A program made the translations under genes and the position numbers. From Romanomermis culicivorax (lineage: Eukaryota; Nematoda; Enoplea; Mermithida; Mermithidae): a stretch of DNA of 64,000 nt. Below, piece by piece: positions 1 to 13,000 of the stretch. Location of the stretch: NCBI GenBank assembly GCA_963922205.1, contig CAWUHX010000069.1, positions 930,001-994,000 on the forward strand, written 5' to 3'. Below the pieces are notes generated by a model that saw only the letters and a list, made by a program, of their open reading frames with translations, had not been told where the DNA came from and did no database searches. How positions within the stretch are numbered: position 1 is the first letter of the stretch; each line of letters starts with the position of its first letter.

Positions 1-766
1 GTAAATTGGTTCGCACCATTAGATAGAGCGTCAATTTTGGTATGGAAAAAATTTTTGTTTTAGTTGATTTTCGTCATGTCCAAAGTAGGGGATTTTGATT
101 CGAAAAGAAGGACTGATAAAATTATGACTGTTTCTGAGTATTTTGCCGTGCAAGCTGGTGCAACGTTTATCAATCAGTCTTAGATTGCCAAACGCTTGAA
201 AAGGTCAGCCCCCTGGGTCAAATTGATCTGGAAGAAATCATTTGATCAATATCTGATTGATACATTAGCTGATGGGTGTCCACTTGAGCTTTGTTAAGAT
301 TCTAAAGAAATCATTTCGGTTTTTTTCAAATTTGATATCCTCATTGCCTATACGTTTTGTTGCTGTTTCGTGAAGCTAATAATGGTCATAACGATTTTTA
401 GTGAAGTTTCCCATACAGAATTAATTTCTATATCAATTAATGTATTACAGAATTAATTTCTATATCAAATAATGTATTACAGAATTAATTTCTATATCAA
501 GTAATGTATTACGTTTTATCGAAAAATGAACCGGTTTCTCTGCACCCCTTGTACTGAAGCTTTTGGACACCCTGTATGCTTGTGACTCTCATTTCTACAA
601 AATTAATGCCGCCATGCAAATTTCATATCTTACGTGCTATTTTGTCAGATCAGTAAGCTGCAGTGATGCTTGTTGTTGAAAACCATTGCTTTTTGGTACA
701 TAATGTGCGTAATTGTTCAATTTCCACATCATTATCTCATTGCTAGAAAACTCTCTTCACACGCAG
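1..766. other. unc80 intron with Tc1/mariner-like remnant
   Basis: From ATG at 76 a frame with one internal stop (181-183) reads FINQS*IAKRLKRSAPWVKL, resembling the helix-turn-helix start of a Tc1/mariner transposase. It ends near 297. At 566-583 lies ttttggacaccctgta, a typical terminal sequence of that group. The parts between are too decayed to assign. Confidence 0.4.
415..510. repeat. Tandem repeat, 3 x 32 bp
   Basis: Three copies of a 32-bp AT-rich unit beginning acagaattaatttctatatc start at 415, 447 and 479. They differ by only one or two bases, so the expansion is recent. Confidence 0.9.
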
Positions 767-1098
767 ACTTGGGATCTACGCCGAACAGGAGCAGTTTCAA
801 GGAGCGTAAAATTTCCACCGTTTCGTCCTACGAAGACAGTTGCGAATTGGAGGCTGTGAATGAACGCGATCGTTCGTCGGCGGCGGCGACGACGCTTCCG
901 CCCACAAAAACGTCGGATTCGAGCGGCGGCGAAATACGCCGCGTTTCTCTGGAAAGTCGTTGCGGCGCGGGCGGCGGTGGCGGCGGCGACGATACGTATC
1001 AACCGTCGAGCGGTACTCTGGGGCCGCCGGGCGCCGCGGCCGCGTTGATCTGCGATCAAGAAGAAATTTTCTTGAGCAAAAATATGCCGTGGCTGAAG
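767..1098 (+). CDS. unc80: unc80 exon 1 of window
   Basis: Acceptor follows a pyrimidine-rich tract ending cacacgcag; donor is AAG|gtgagc. It enters in phase 1 and leaves in phase 0. It encodes a Ser-rich stretch with RKISTVSSYED, a run of glycines (GGGGGG) and ends LSKNMPWLK. GC-rich low-complexity coding sequence stands out from the AT-rich introns. A weaker acceptor at 746 is possible, so the start is uncertain by about 20 nt. Confidence 0.8.
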
Positions 1099-4000
1099 GT
1101 GAGCAAGTTCATATAATTCCTTTTTATGGGGAGCATACGAAGTTGAGGTTGCAAATATGAGTATACCCTGATTTTCTTGGAATGTTTCCAAAAAAGAAAC
1201 CGAAAAGCAAGTGCTCTTTCATATTTTTGTTTTCTGAATCTTCGACAAAACTCAGCTGATTGTTAACATTTTTTGTAGAAAAAACATTGAAAGCTCAATT
1301 TTCGAAAAAATCAAGGACATTTCGAATTTTATATCAAAAAAAGACATTTTTTGTTGGGCGGTCAAATCAAGTCTGCTGGGGGTAAAGGATGATTTGTGGG
1401 GCGTTTAGACCTTTAGCCCCGCATGTGGATGTATGGAATTGACTCTATCAACAAGTTTTCACTTATGCGATTCGCCAAAATGCATAAAAATTCCCTGAAC
1501 TTTTTACATCATAATTTTTTTTGCATTGCATGGATTTGGATAAAACTTTTTGTATCTCAATCTGGGCACGTTTTTCTCTAGAATGATATAATTTTTGTGA
1601 AATTGTTCTGAATGAAGGAGCCTTGGCGTCATTCCTCAGAATGTCTGTTGGTCCGTTTTTGACTTTTAATCTTTTAGTCTCATGGCGCGTCGTTTATACA
1701 TACAGAGAGATGAGCTTCCTATGGAATTTTCCGATTTGTAAGGATTTCAGAAACTGCGGTAGGACAAGAGCACGGCGTTTGAAATACATTGTATATTGCA
1801 AATAGGTATGAAAAGGAAATGTTGATTTCTGGCGTTGAAAGTTGAACACGCAGTATGTTTTTGTTCAGCAAACCTCAAGCGACTTTTAACTCTCATGAGG
1901 GCTGGTCTTAATCATGTATAAGTTCCTTCGTTTGATTTTCTATTACAGTTATATGATCATAACCCTAACAGATATGAATACGATTGCCTATGCTTGTGAA
2001 AGATTTTATTCTTCGAGTTTTTCTTTGCAGACTGTCGTTCACTTGGCCAACATGTTTAATTTCGTATGCCCTCATCAGAAATATTGCCACCCGTTTTGCT
2101 TCCAGCGAACGTACAGACAGTGTCATCGCCTTATGATTGCCATGCGGAAGGTAAAATTTTTTGAGATCAGGTTTTAATCTTTCGCAGAAGACTAAGTTTT
2201 CGATATTATGTTTTGAAGCCCTAGAAATCTCTGTGGACTTAAAATGGCACGTGTTTTCTATTCTAAATCAAGATTCACGCATTTTGATAATCTTTTCTGA
2301 CACATCATGCTTTACTGTATGCAAATATGGTGTGACTAAAACAGCAAATCACATAACAGTACTATATCGTTTGAGTAGAGCGTAAGATCGTTAAGCGTAA
2401 TGTAAAAATTTAGTTTTTCGTCTCAATGTTCTGGACTACAGTTATTTTGGAGGTCAATTTCTATTATTTATCATTTTTTAACTTGAATTTGGCCGAAATC
2501 TGTTCTTTCTGTACGTCCCGGACCTCTGTAAAGAACTATAATTATGTGACATTGGTTGCTTACTGTATTCAGATTGAACCTTCAAAAATAATTTAACACT
2601 ATCCTGGTGATTGCCTGACATCAAAAATATACAATGTAACTAGAAAATCAAAGTATCCAAAATACTAAATTGCGAACTCAAGAAAGATGGAAAATTTAAT
2701 TTAACTTCAAAATTAAATAATTCCAAACGAAAGAATGTGCTAATCATGTGAACTGGAAAAAAGAAATTTTAATTTTAATAACTTCCTGAAAGTTTTTTTG
2801 AAATTCAAATAAGAAAAGGAGGCACGACTATTGGCGATCCGTTTTTCCAGACACCCTGTTGCAGTTTTCACCAAAGTTGACTAAAATTAAATGTACCCAA
2901 TATGAGTTTATCTGAAAGAAAGGTTTTCAAAAAAATCGATGTTGTTTTCGCAGGTCTATGGCGAAGAATTTCCTCTCGAGGGCCAATTGGATCGTCGCAA
3001 AACTTTGTTGGAAAATTTGTTGGAGAAAAACAGGGAGCGCAGCATGGACAGGCGAAAAGTACAAACATATTATTTCTTGCTTTTAAAAAATGTTGTCACA
3101 GAAAGTTTAAAATTCTTTCTAAAACAAATTCAAAAACATTCATGTGCCGTAACATGTTTTTTGACAGGAATATGAAACACAACAAAACTTTTGTATGCAT
3201 GACATTTAGATGAACTGTGCTTGAAATATTAACATCCAAAATTCAGTCTCTTCGCAACCGTTTTTACGTACGGTATCCTAGAACTTGTTCCATGGTCTTC
3301 CATCATCTTTTATGGTTCTGCTTTACTACAGGCTTCTAATTTACCGATCAATCGGCGGGAGAGCGCTATGGTCCGGACAGGTGTACCTTTCGATAAAGGT
3401 TCGACGGCCCATTTGAGATCTTTGTTGACCGAAAAATTAGAGAACGAAGAGTTGAAAGTGAGCCGAATTTCTGCTTTCTGAGGTCAAAAATATAAAATAA
3501 ATTTTGCTCGGAATCTAGTTATGTGAAAACTAGAGAATCTTTATAGAAGCTGTTACCTGAAATCTGGTAAGATTTAACGTTCCAAGGGCGTCAGTATTCT
3601 GACAAGTTATACCACTGCTTTTTGTATAAGCCTTATTCGTATCAGTAAAAACAACTGACTCAATACGGTTTGTACTTACAGACCTATCTTTCAATGCGAA
3701 AGCACATAAAATCTTATTCCAACTTTATGAAAAACCCATCGGCTTTCTCAGCAGCTTCCTGAGTTTTAGAAATAGTACGAAAACAATATTCCCTCAATTA
3801 ATCGCCGTAACCTTTGAATACACAGAAGTTTTCCTTAAAATTATAGTTCAAAGTATTGATGCAGAGTTCAGTAAAAAATTTGCAAAGTTTTTGCGCGGCC
3901 AAGTGTGCAAGATGTATGACCAGAAATCTGGACTGACGTCCTCAACGCTGAGACCATCATACCACACCGTAAAACTTAATATTTGCTGAATGTGAACCTT

Positions 4001-7000
4001 AGGCCATTCGTCTTGTAGCTAATCCAACAGTGTTTCAATGTTTCAGTTGAAAAATGAGTTTAGAATACTGGTAACCCGGTTTCGACTCATGCCTGCTCAA
4101 AACTTCTACAAAATTTATTACATGTAATTACTTCAATGAATATCCACCTGCTCAACTTCAATCACGGACTGCTGAGTTTATTTTGTTAACGTTACTAGTT
4201 TGTAGGAAAAGTACAAAAACATTTTTCAGACTCAACCTAATTCTGGAAATAAATGTAGTGAAGTTCCTCTATGGATACACATAACTTCAAAAAAGTGAGT
4301 CGACAGTTGAATGAACTAACTGGAACTTGGAAGATTTTGGAGACAACTGACCGGAAAGTCACAATGAAGTCTTATACAATTGACTCGGAAATTACGAATT
4401 CACATCAATTTGGGCATTATCGATTCTGAAATTCTGGAAAAGTTGTTTATAGATACTCAATGTTTATAGATACGAGTATAAACTTGGTCAAAATTTTCGT
4501 TCTTGCTCGATGAGACTATTTTCCAAATGGCGTGTACAGAAACCAGCCTGATTCACTCTTGTATTTGTTCTCCTCAATGGTGTCAATTATTTGTGAGATT
4601 TTCTTAAATATGAAAATAAATCTCATATTAGCATATTTTAGGATTTCATTGATCCGTTTTCTTCTGACAATGCTGCAACATTTGCTTCAGTTATTGCCTC
4701 CTTCTCAGTAGAGAAACAGACTTTTTTCATTTTTAACTGTAAAACTCTCTCAGGATAGCAAAACGAACAAAAAGCATGGCCACGAATCGGAAAAACTACC
4801 AGAAACGAAAAGAGAGACAAAAGAAACGGCCATATGGAAGTACATTAAATATCAGGTGCAGTTATTTATCCGAAATTTTTTGGCATTTATCACCTTATGG
4901 CTTCAATCGTTTAGATACAAAACCCGTGTCATAGTTCCTTTTCAACTTTTCTAAAGTCGGCTATCATTATCAACGAAAGCCACTTTCAAGACATGTTGCC
5001 CGTAGCTTGGGAGTTGCTTTTAGAGTCGGATGTGAATTTGACAGCTTGTGCAGGTCAGTGTTTCACAATATACATGTAACGGAGCTCCGCATAGTCCGGA
5101 GGTAGGCCAGGCGGCATTCCCATAGAAGGGGTCATCGACTTGCCTAAAATTCTAGGAGTGGGGCCTTTGAACAAAAACATTGAATTTTTCGCCTAAAAAG
5201 TCAGAGGCATTGTCGTCTACAAAATAAAAGAAGTTGTATTTGAGGCATGGAGTACAGAAAAAATGACATTCGACACTATTTTTTGTTTTAAAATGACCAC
5301 TATTTCGACCTAAAGGTAGGGTTCTTATCATATATGTAACGGGAGGCCGAGGTCTGGGGGGTCGAGCGAATTTTTAAGGCCGGGTTCACTAATTCCCCAA
5401 AATTTAGGGGGAAGTGTCTCTCACGGAAAAAAATCGGATTTCTCACCAAATATGTTCCAGAATCAGTTTAAAATATAGTAATTTTTGTCTAAAAAACCGT
5501 AAGAAAAAAAATTGACATTTTTCGTCAAAAAATGGACATTTTTCATTATTTTTCGGACCAAAAGTATGGAGGTTCCTATGACTACCATATGACTAGCTAG
5601 AGGATTGGAAAATCCAAGGGTGTCGCCCAACGGCTAGCCATATGGATGAAGATTTCTGGGGGGCGAGGAATTTCCTTTGGCGCTTCCTTAAATTGCTATA
5701 TATCCTTTTAAATATTCACGTCCCATAAAATTATGTTTCACTTAAAAAGCATGAGGGTATATTTCCTGAAACATTTGCGTACTAAGCCATCGTCTAATAA
5801 ATAAAGTGCTCATATCAATAATCTTTTTTTCTTAAAACGCTTCCAAATTATGAATCCGGAAAGCAAGTACTATTTTGTGTTTTCAGCATTTTGTGCCGAG
5901 CCGCACGTCACAGGAAACTGGAAATTTGTGACAACACTCAACCAAAACTCATAAATTTTTGAGTAAAAAAATCTACAATAAAAAGATGGAAGATTTCAAG
6001 TCACCGCATATTTTCGTAAATTTTCGTTTTAGAAGCATTTTATAAAAAAACTGACTATATAATTCACCTTATTTTAAAATCTGATGCATTAGTTCAGCAG
6101 TTTTGTAATTGCATTTTTGCAGGTCGGATTTTGTCGCACTGTTGCAATTTTTGGAAACACAGTTTTGTTTTACAGAAAATTTCTGCTGATTTTACTTTTA
6201 CAACCACAACGTTTAAATATTTATACAAATCGACCTTACTTAATTAAAATGCATCATGCAAATTCAAAATACTCAGGCCTCAACATTTTCAGTTCCTTAT
6301 CCACAATTTTTGAGCCTTGCCTAGTCGAGGATTTGAGTTGAATATTCAACGTCTATGCCTCTAAGATTTTTTATGAACAAATTATAATCGATCACGTTTT
6401 ACGTTATATGATTAGAATAGTCGGTTATTTTCGTTTTACGTTAGATCTTGAATAAATCAAACATTATTAGAAACTTCTGCTGATCGTGAACTGGAATAAA
6501 GTAGTTAATTTCTCCAATATGGTAACGTGGCCTTGATCCATTCCTTCCCGCCAAAAATGTTTCGCACTCATTCAAAAGAACCACAAATTTAAAAATGACA
6601 GTTTTCGGTAATTTTTTTTTCTGCAGTCACTTCCCAAAATAATTTTGGAACATCCTGTATGCACATCAAGCAAAAACTTGCAGAAAATGAAATATTTCCA
6701 CCCTCCTGGTTTGAAAGTTTCTGCACACCAAAGGGGCCATTCTGTTTTTTTGTTGATCTGAAATAACTGAAGGCGGCCCCGACGAGCATTGCAAAGAGTA
6801 AAATCAGATCGAAAATTACGAACGATTTTCGTATTATACCTTTTTAGCCGCTACCTTCATTGTTTCTTCCGTAAAATATTCCGACATTGCGGTCGAATTG
6901 ATGCGCAACCAGATGCAAGCCAAAGACGCGACGATTCGAGCTTGCGCAGTCTACCGATTTTACGTTTTGTGGCGCAATCGTTACCATTGTTGGTTGAGAA

Positions 7001-10000
7001 TGGAGGAGGGTGCTCAGTCGCTCTTTAAAGTGAGTTTTTGACGTTAATCGAGAAATTTAGTAAACGACTCTCGATGTAATTGCAGAGACCACATTCCTTC
7101 GATTCTAGACTCAAAGTGCTCGAAAGAGCTACAGTAAAACCTATTGTTTGGTTCTTGATCAAGATATATTTTCTATTCTTGATTATTCTGTTAACTGCCT
7201 GAACTGACAGTACAATTAATGAATAACCTTGTATTTATTGAGTTGCGATCCATCAAAGTGTGCCGCTTGTTCAGTTTAAGTTCCTATATCAAAACTTCCA
7301 GTTTTTTGCTAAAGTGATATTCTGGTACGTGGTTAAGTTCGGACACCATTTTTTTCCAATTTCAGGTCCCACCACCAAGCATTGACTTCACGTTACCATC
7401 GCCGCCAATTGGTTTATCGCAGGCTTCCGTTGTTGATCCTCCCTGGATGCCGCTGTTGAAGACTAAAGTTCAAGAATTGTCCTTAAAAGAGGAAGAGGAT
7501 GCTAATGTAAGTCGATCAAAATTGACATATTTTCGGAATTTCTAGGCCGAAATAATGACTTTGTCACATTGTGAAACAAGATCTCAATAGTCGTATAATA
7601 TAATATTTGATATAACACTGACAGTGAATGCATCAAATAAAACTGATTCTTCATAACAAATTTGTCAATAAACCAATGATATAGGTTCTTCATTTTCAAA
7701 TGAGCCTCTGCATGGAAAAAATTCAAAGAAATCCTTAGGCATACGATTACCATGCATCATAAGTCCACATTTTTTCCAATTTGCAGTTCTGCCTGCTACG
7801 GTCAATCTGGGAAAAAAGCGGTCGCGCACTCAGGTTTTATATTATTTGCATGAGTATCATTTTTCTTCCCGAGGCTACTTTAGAAACAAATTGACTATAG
7901 TTCATTGGTGGTTTAGTTGTCCGCCTTTGAAGAACCTTTTGTAGGTTGCAGAACGAAATCTTTTCTGTTGATCACCCACTTTTCGAATGACGATTGTGTG
8001 GCTCTAAATCGATATGATCCAAGGTTTTTTGCTCAGATTTACAAAAAACATGATTTCTGTAGCTCGCTCATTAAAATGAGACACGGAGCATCGAAAAATG
8101 ATTTTCCAGATGAAAAATCCGTTACATACGTGGTCATCCTTTTCTCTCAAGTTGTTGCTCAATCTGTTACAGTCCACTTGCGAATGTTTTTCTCTGCCTT
8201 AGCATCTGTTTACGTTTCAAGTCTCAAATGAAGAAAAATTGAGTATAGGTGACTTCGTTTACTTTACTAGTTCATTAAAGACATGAACAAATTTCTATCT
8301 CTGAACTCAGTACATTTTACAATAATGACGAGCGCAAGATGTTAAGCGATCTTTTTTAATTTTTGCAACAGTGAATAAACTCACGAGCAAGTGAAGTAGA
8401 TCATTTTAGGCGGACAACAGATCATTGGCAACACCAGAAATGGCAGCGTGATCTTTGAACAAATCCTCCCAAATAAAGTCAGTGAGAGAATTCATTTTAA
8501 TTGAAACTAACTGCGCTCAAAATATCATCACAAGATTTTTTGGATATCCAGACTGATATTACATCATTCCTTGGATAAGTTCTAACATCTTCAAGAACAA
8601 TCACTATTTTTAGTAATTCCTATGCAAAGGAGGATACACTTTTGTGAAATATATCGTTTTAAAGTTCTCATGTATCGATTCCAGAAAACTATAAATAAAT
8701 GCTGAAAAATTCATCTTCCAGCGAATGTCAAATCCAAAGGTATTTTCTGTCACTTTGCACCGGAATTAACGATTTTCAAATTCAGGGTAATGTGTTTGCA
8801 ACCGAGTTTTTGGTAATCCGTTTTTTTATGCCTTAGATCATTTGAAAATCATTTCTTTTGATTTGTTGCTACGATTATCTGAACTAGAACTCAAAAAAGT
8901 CAATTTTTCCTGATTTTTGGTTTGCTCTGGAAATATTCAAATGTTCAAACTCAATACAGCATAAATAAAACATCTATCGACAAATTTGAGTGGAAAACTT
9001 TGAGAAAACGGCTTGCTGGTAACAGGAATTTTCAAATTCCTCAGAATGCTGAACAATATTGCAGATACTTGAAACTGTATCTAAAAAAATTTTAGTTATG
9101 GCGATGATCACATACACACTAAATATAGTGGCAGTAAAATACTAGCTAATTTCAGGTTAGGAAACTTACAGTATATGGATGTTTCTCGGAATTTCACCTG
9201 TAAACGTATATATATCCGAGCTTTTACGGGCTGGGACAATCCGCCCCGGCCCGACAATATTAGGGCCCGTGCAGCTCTCTATCTTGCATGCACGTGGGGT
9301 TTAAGGGTATTGACCCCAGCAGATTTTGATTGAGCCCTAGCAGATTCGACCCTCCAGCAATGATCAATAATCGAGGAGATGATAAAGTCGAATGACTAAG
9401 AGAGAAAGAATAGTCGTCATAAGAATGAAAATGATGCTGCAGTTTAACGATTTTTCCAAACAAACATACCTGATTTCAAAGCAAAAACAATTCAGTGTCA
9501 AAAAAATATTGACCAAGCAGACTAATATCGATGGAAAAATATGCTGCTTGAACGTTAGTAGACTTTCTTTTTCATTATCAAGAAAAAATTTATATCTAGC
9601 TGACCCCGAGTATTACGTGCATGTATAGTATCTATTACATATTCGTCTGGAGTGAAGACTGTTTTAGGAGCCAGTACATACAGTAAAGACAGGCTATAAG
9701 CTGATCTAACATGTTTCATACTCTTGCACTTACTACATAACAGAGCTAACGTAGAGCGCACATACTGACCTCAACCAAGCATATGATTGTATACGGTTCC
9801 AAAATGTTGCAGTTCTTAACCAGAGATATACATGATTATAGAGAAATCTAAACTGTACATTATAGGGTCCCGGACTTTTTAATGCTCTTGATTTCCTTTC
9901 AATCAAACATTCCAGAGCCAAACCATCATGACCATGACCAAAACTCGCCGCAAACAAAAGCAAGAAATGTTGAAACGATCGCTCGAACAGGCGGAAGAAC

Positions 10001-13000
10001 GCCGCGGTCGCGAACGGCAACAATTTTTCTTCCTATCGACGCCGGTACAAATGCAAGCCGCCTACGAGCCGGCGCTCTTTTTTTCGACGGGCATCGGCGG
10101 CCCGGGTGGCGAAGACGAAGATTTGGAGGCCAGCGTGACGGGCGGGGCGATCGGCGGAGGCGCGGGCGGCGGTCACGCGCCCAACGCCAAGCAACAAATG
10201 CCCGTCGCTCAGCCGCTATTTCCGTCGTGGTTGTGTTCCGTTGTACCGTTGATGCTGCAGATGTTGCAGGATTCGGAGGTCAATCACGACGGAGTGGCTG
10301 GTGAGCAAGCATATTTAAGATATAGACTGTCTTTTAAAAACGCTTGTGAATTTTACTGCTGAAGTATATGCCACATTGGATTGGAAACTTCTGAACATAC
10401 TCACCTTATACAGGGTGAGCCAAAAAAAGGCTACCGACTTACATAACTTTTGAACGGATGGAGGTTTTATAATCCGGATTGCTGCGTTAGAATGTCCTGT
10501 TTGTTTTTGTTAGGAGGCCCAAATTTTATGCTCCCAGCGTTGATGGTTACTGTACAAACAGAAATTTAGTAAAAGTGATCATTTTTCGAAAAGTAAAAGT
10601 TGTGTCCTATTGTGAAAAAAAGTTTTTTAAAGCTGTTTACACACAAATATACTTTGAAAATCACCCAGATTTGTAAGTTACACGTAATTTAAAGTCAGCA
10701 ACTTCTTATTTCAATATGATTAAAATTTCGCCAAAATCAAGAGCTTTAGTTATGAAATTCGAAAAAAAGCAAAATTGAAGCAAAATCAACTCTGTCATTG
10801 ACCAAATCGAAAAACGATTAAAATTATTGATGAAACAGGAATTGGGACACACTAAAGTGGCTCTCTTGTAGTTTCAAGCTGTTATATGGTTCTTTTGATT
10901 GGATCTATTGTGCTTTTCTGCCGTGAAACATGTTGATTCTGTAAATTTTTAAATATTCAATATCAAAAAAATCGAAGTTTAGTTTTTTTGATTTTAGTCA
11001 GTCAATATTCAAGAAATCTGACTAAAACTTTGCAGTATTCATGCCAAATGTTTTATCTATCGATGACAGGAAACCGCACTAAAAAAGCTTCACCCGTTCG
11101 GAAGCTATAAAAGTCAATACCGGTCGCCTTTTTTTGGCTCACCCTGTATTTAAGAGAAATTTGAGTAAACAAATTCTGCAGTAAAAGCTTAATTTAAACG
11201 ATTTTGACGGCAGTAGTCAATTTGGCCATTTTATCATTCACAAACATTTTATGAAAAACATGCTATAGGTTTTTGGAGATGGGATTGACCTCTTCCAAAA
11301 ATGGAATTAACTTTTTTTCCATAACAATGAATTTTCCTTTATATAATGAATTTCGTTGATTTCTATTCAAAAACACAATACAAAATTTTGTAGTCCGTAT
11401 GTTTGAACGAACTTACGCGAATTTCGGCTGACTCCGAAATTTTTCTTGCTTGGTTCAAACACTAATCAAATCGATGCTGCATGTTCCTAAATGGACCACT
11501 AGAAGCTTGGTGCCAAAGTCATGTAATCTAAATGAATACTGAACAAAAAGAAGAGCACAAACGTGATGTGTATCAGTTAGATGCTCATAGAGAGTTTGAT
11601 AAGGAATAGAATATGATTTATTTTCTCGCAGTTTCGCACGCAACGGGAACATATGGTGCCTTCAGGGGAGGTTTGACTCCTATTCAGCGAAACACACAAC
11701 AGCAAAACTCAAAACAGCGAGGTCTCGAAACAGCGATTCTCAAAACAGCGAAGTCTCAGAACAGATTCTGAAAATGGCTAATTTTTTAAAATTTGCTTCC
11801 GGCCTAAGCCTGAGTGTCAAAACCGAAGTCTAAACCTGAGCCTAAGCCTATTCCCAAGACTAAGCCTATGCTCAAGCAGACAGATATTTTTTGGTGATTT
11901 TGGAATGGTCCGTTCGTGCATAACTAACCGGAACTGCAGCACAAAAGCATGTGAAACTTAGATGGCGAAATGCAACTGAAGATAGACTATCTCAACCATT
12001 TTATAATACATAATTTGCATATTTTTTATTAAAATGATGTGTGCGTTTATTCTAATGCATAGAACTTTTTATTTCTCGCTGTATTGAGATTCGCTCTTTT
12101 GATAATAGCTGTTTTGAGACTTGCTGTTATGAGAGACGCTGTTTTGAGGATCACTGTATTGAGATTTCGCTGTATCGAAAATCGCTGTTCTGAGACTTTT
12201 CTGTTTTGAGAATTGCTGTATTGAGATTTCGCTGTAATGAGAATGAATGTTTTTAGTCTCGCTATTTTGAGTTTCACTGTATTTTGGTCAGTGTTTCAGG
12301 CGGAATTATGTGAAAAGCTGAAGTTATCCGATTTTGGTGCAATTTCTGAGATGCATCCCGAAGATGTTGTAACCATATTTGTACAAAAGTAAATCCTACG
12401 TGCAGATGCTGTACTAGTACTGTTCTTGGTAATTTACATACATCAGTGCTTCATTCATGATGTCTCCCCTACAATCTATCTTTAATAGGTTGGAATTCAG
12501 ACCATTGGAAATAAAAACATTGATTGTCGAACCAAATTACAGTATGACAATTCCCATTTGAAGATTATTGGCACTTGATGAAACCTTTTTTCTTGAAAAG
12601 ACAGTTTGAGCAGCAAGGCTAGATTTTCACAAATCACGTAGGTATCGTCGTTTACGATGGTTGAAATATTTCTCAATTTTTCACAGAATATCACATTGCA
12701 GGAGTAAATATTTCTGTCAAACTCAGATTTAATTCTGAATTTCAGTCAACGAAGTGGTCCGAAAAGTTATCTGGTCCTGCCTAGTTGAAGATTGTGCGCT
12801 TTTCATTCGCTATATCCTCGAAAAGCTAACCGTAAAAGAAAAACAGGTAAAATCGCACTGCGTAAGTAAATTCCACGGGTCTTCAGTGTGAGCTTATTTT
12901 TGTGAATCCGATTTACTGGAATGAGCATTTTTCAGAAGTAAAAATGTATCCTCGCATGTCATGTTTCAAAACTTATTTATATGAATGTTTCGCGAACTAC

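Noticed and set aside
757-1191. Arg-rich frames on both strands over exon 1
   Set aside because: Shadows of the GC-rich Gly/Ser coding exon in other frames.
9882-10304. Alternative Arg-rich protein overlapping exon 9
   Set aside because: Different frame of a conserved unc80 exon; no independent support.
12047-12277. Minus-strand frame with repeated LKTA-like units
   Set aside because: It is the translation of the foldback subrepeats, without splice or start context.
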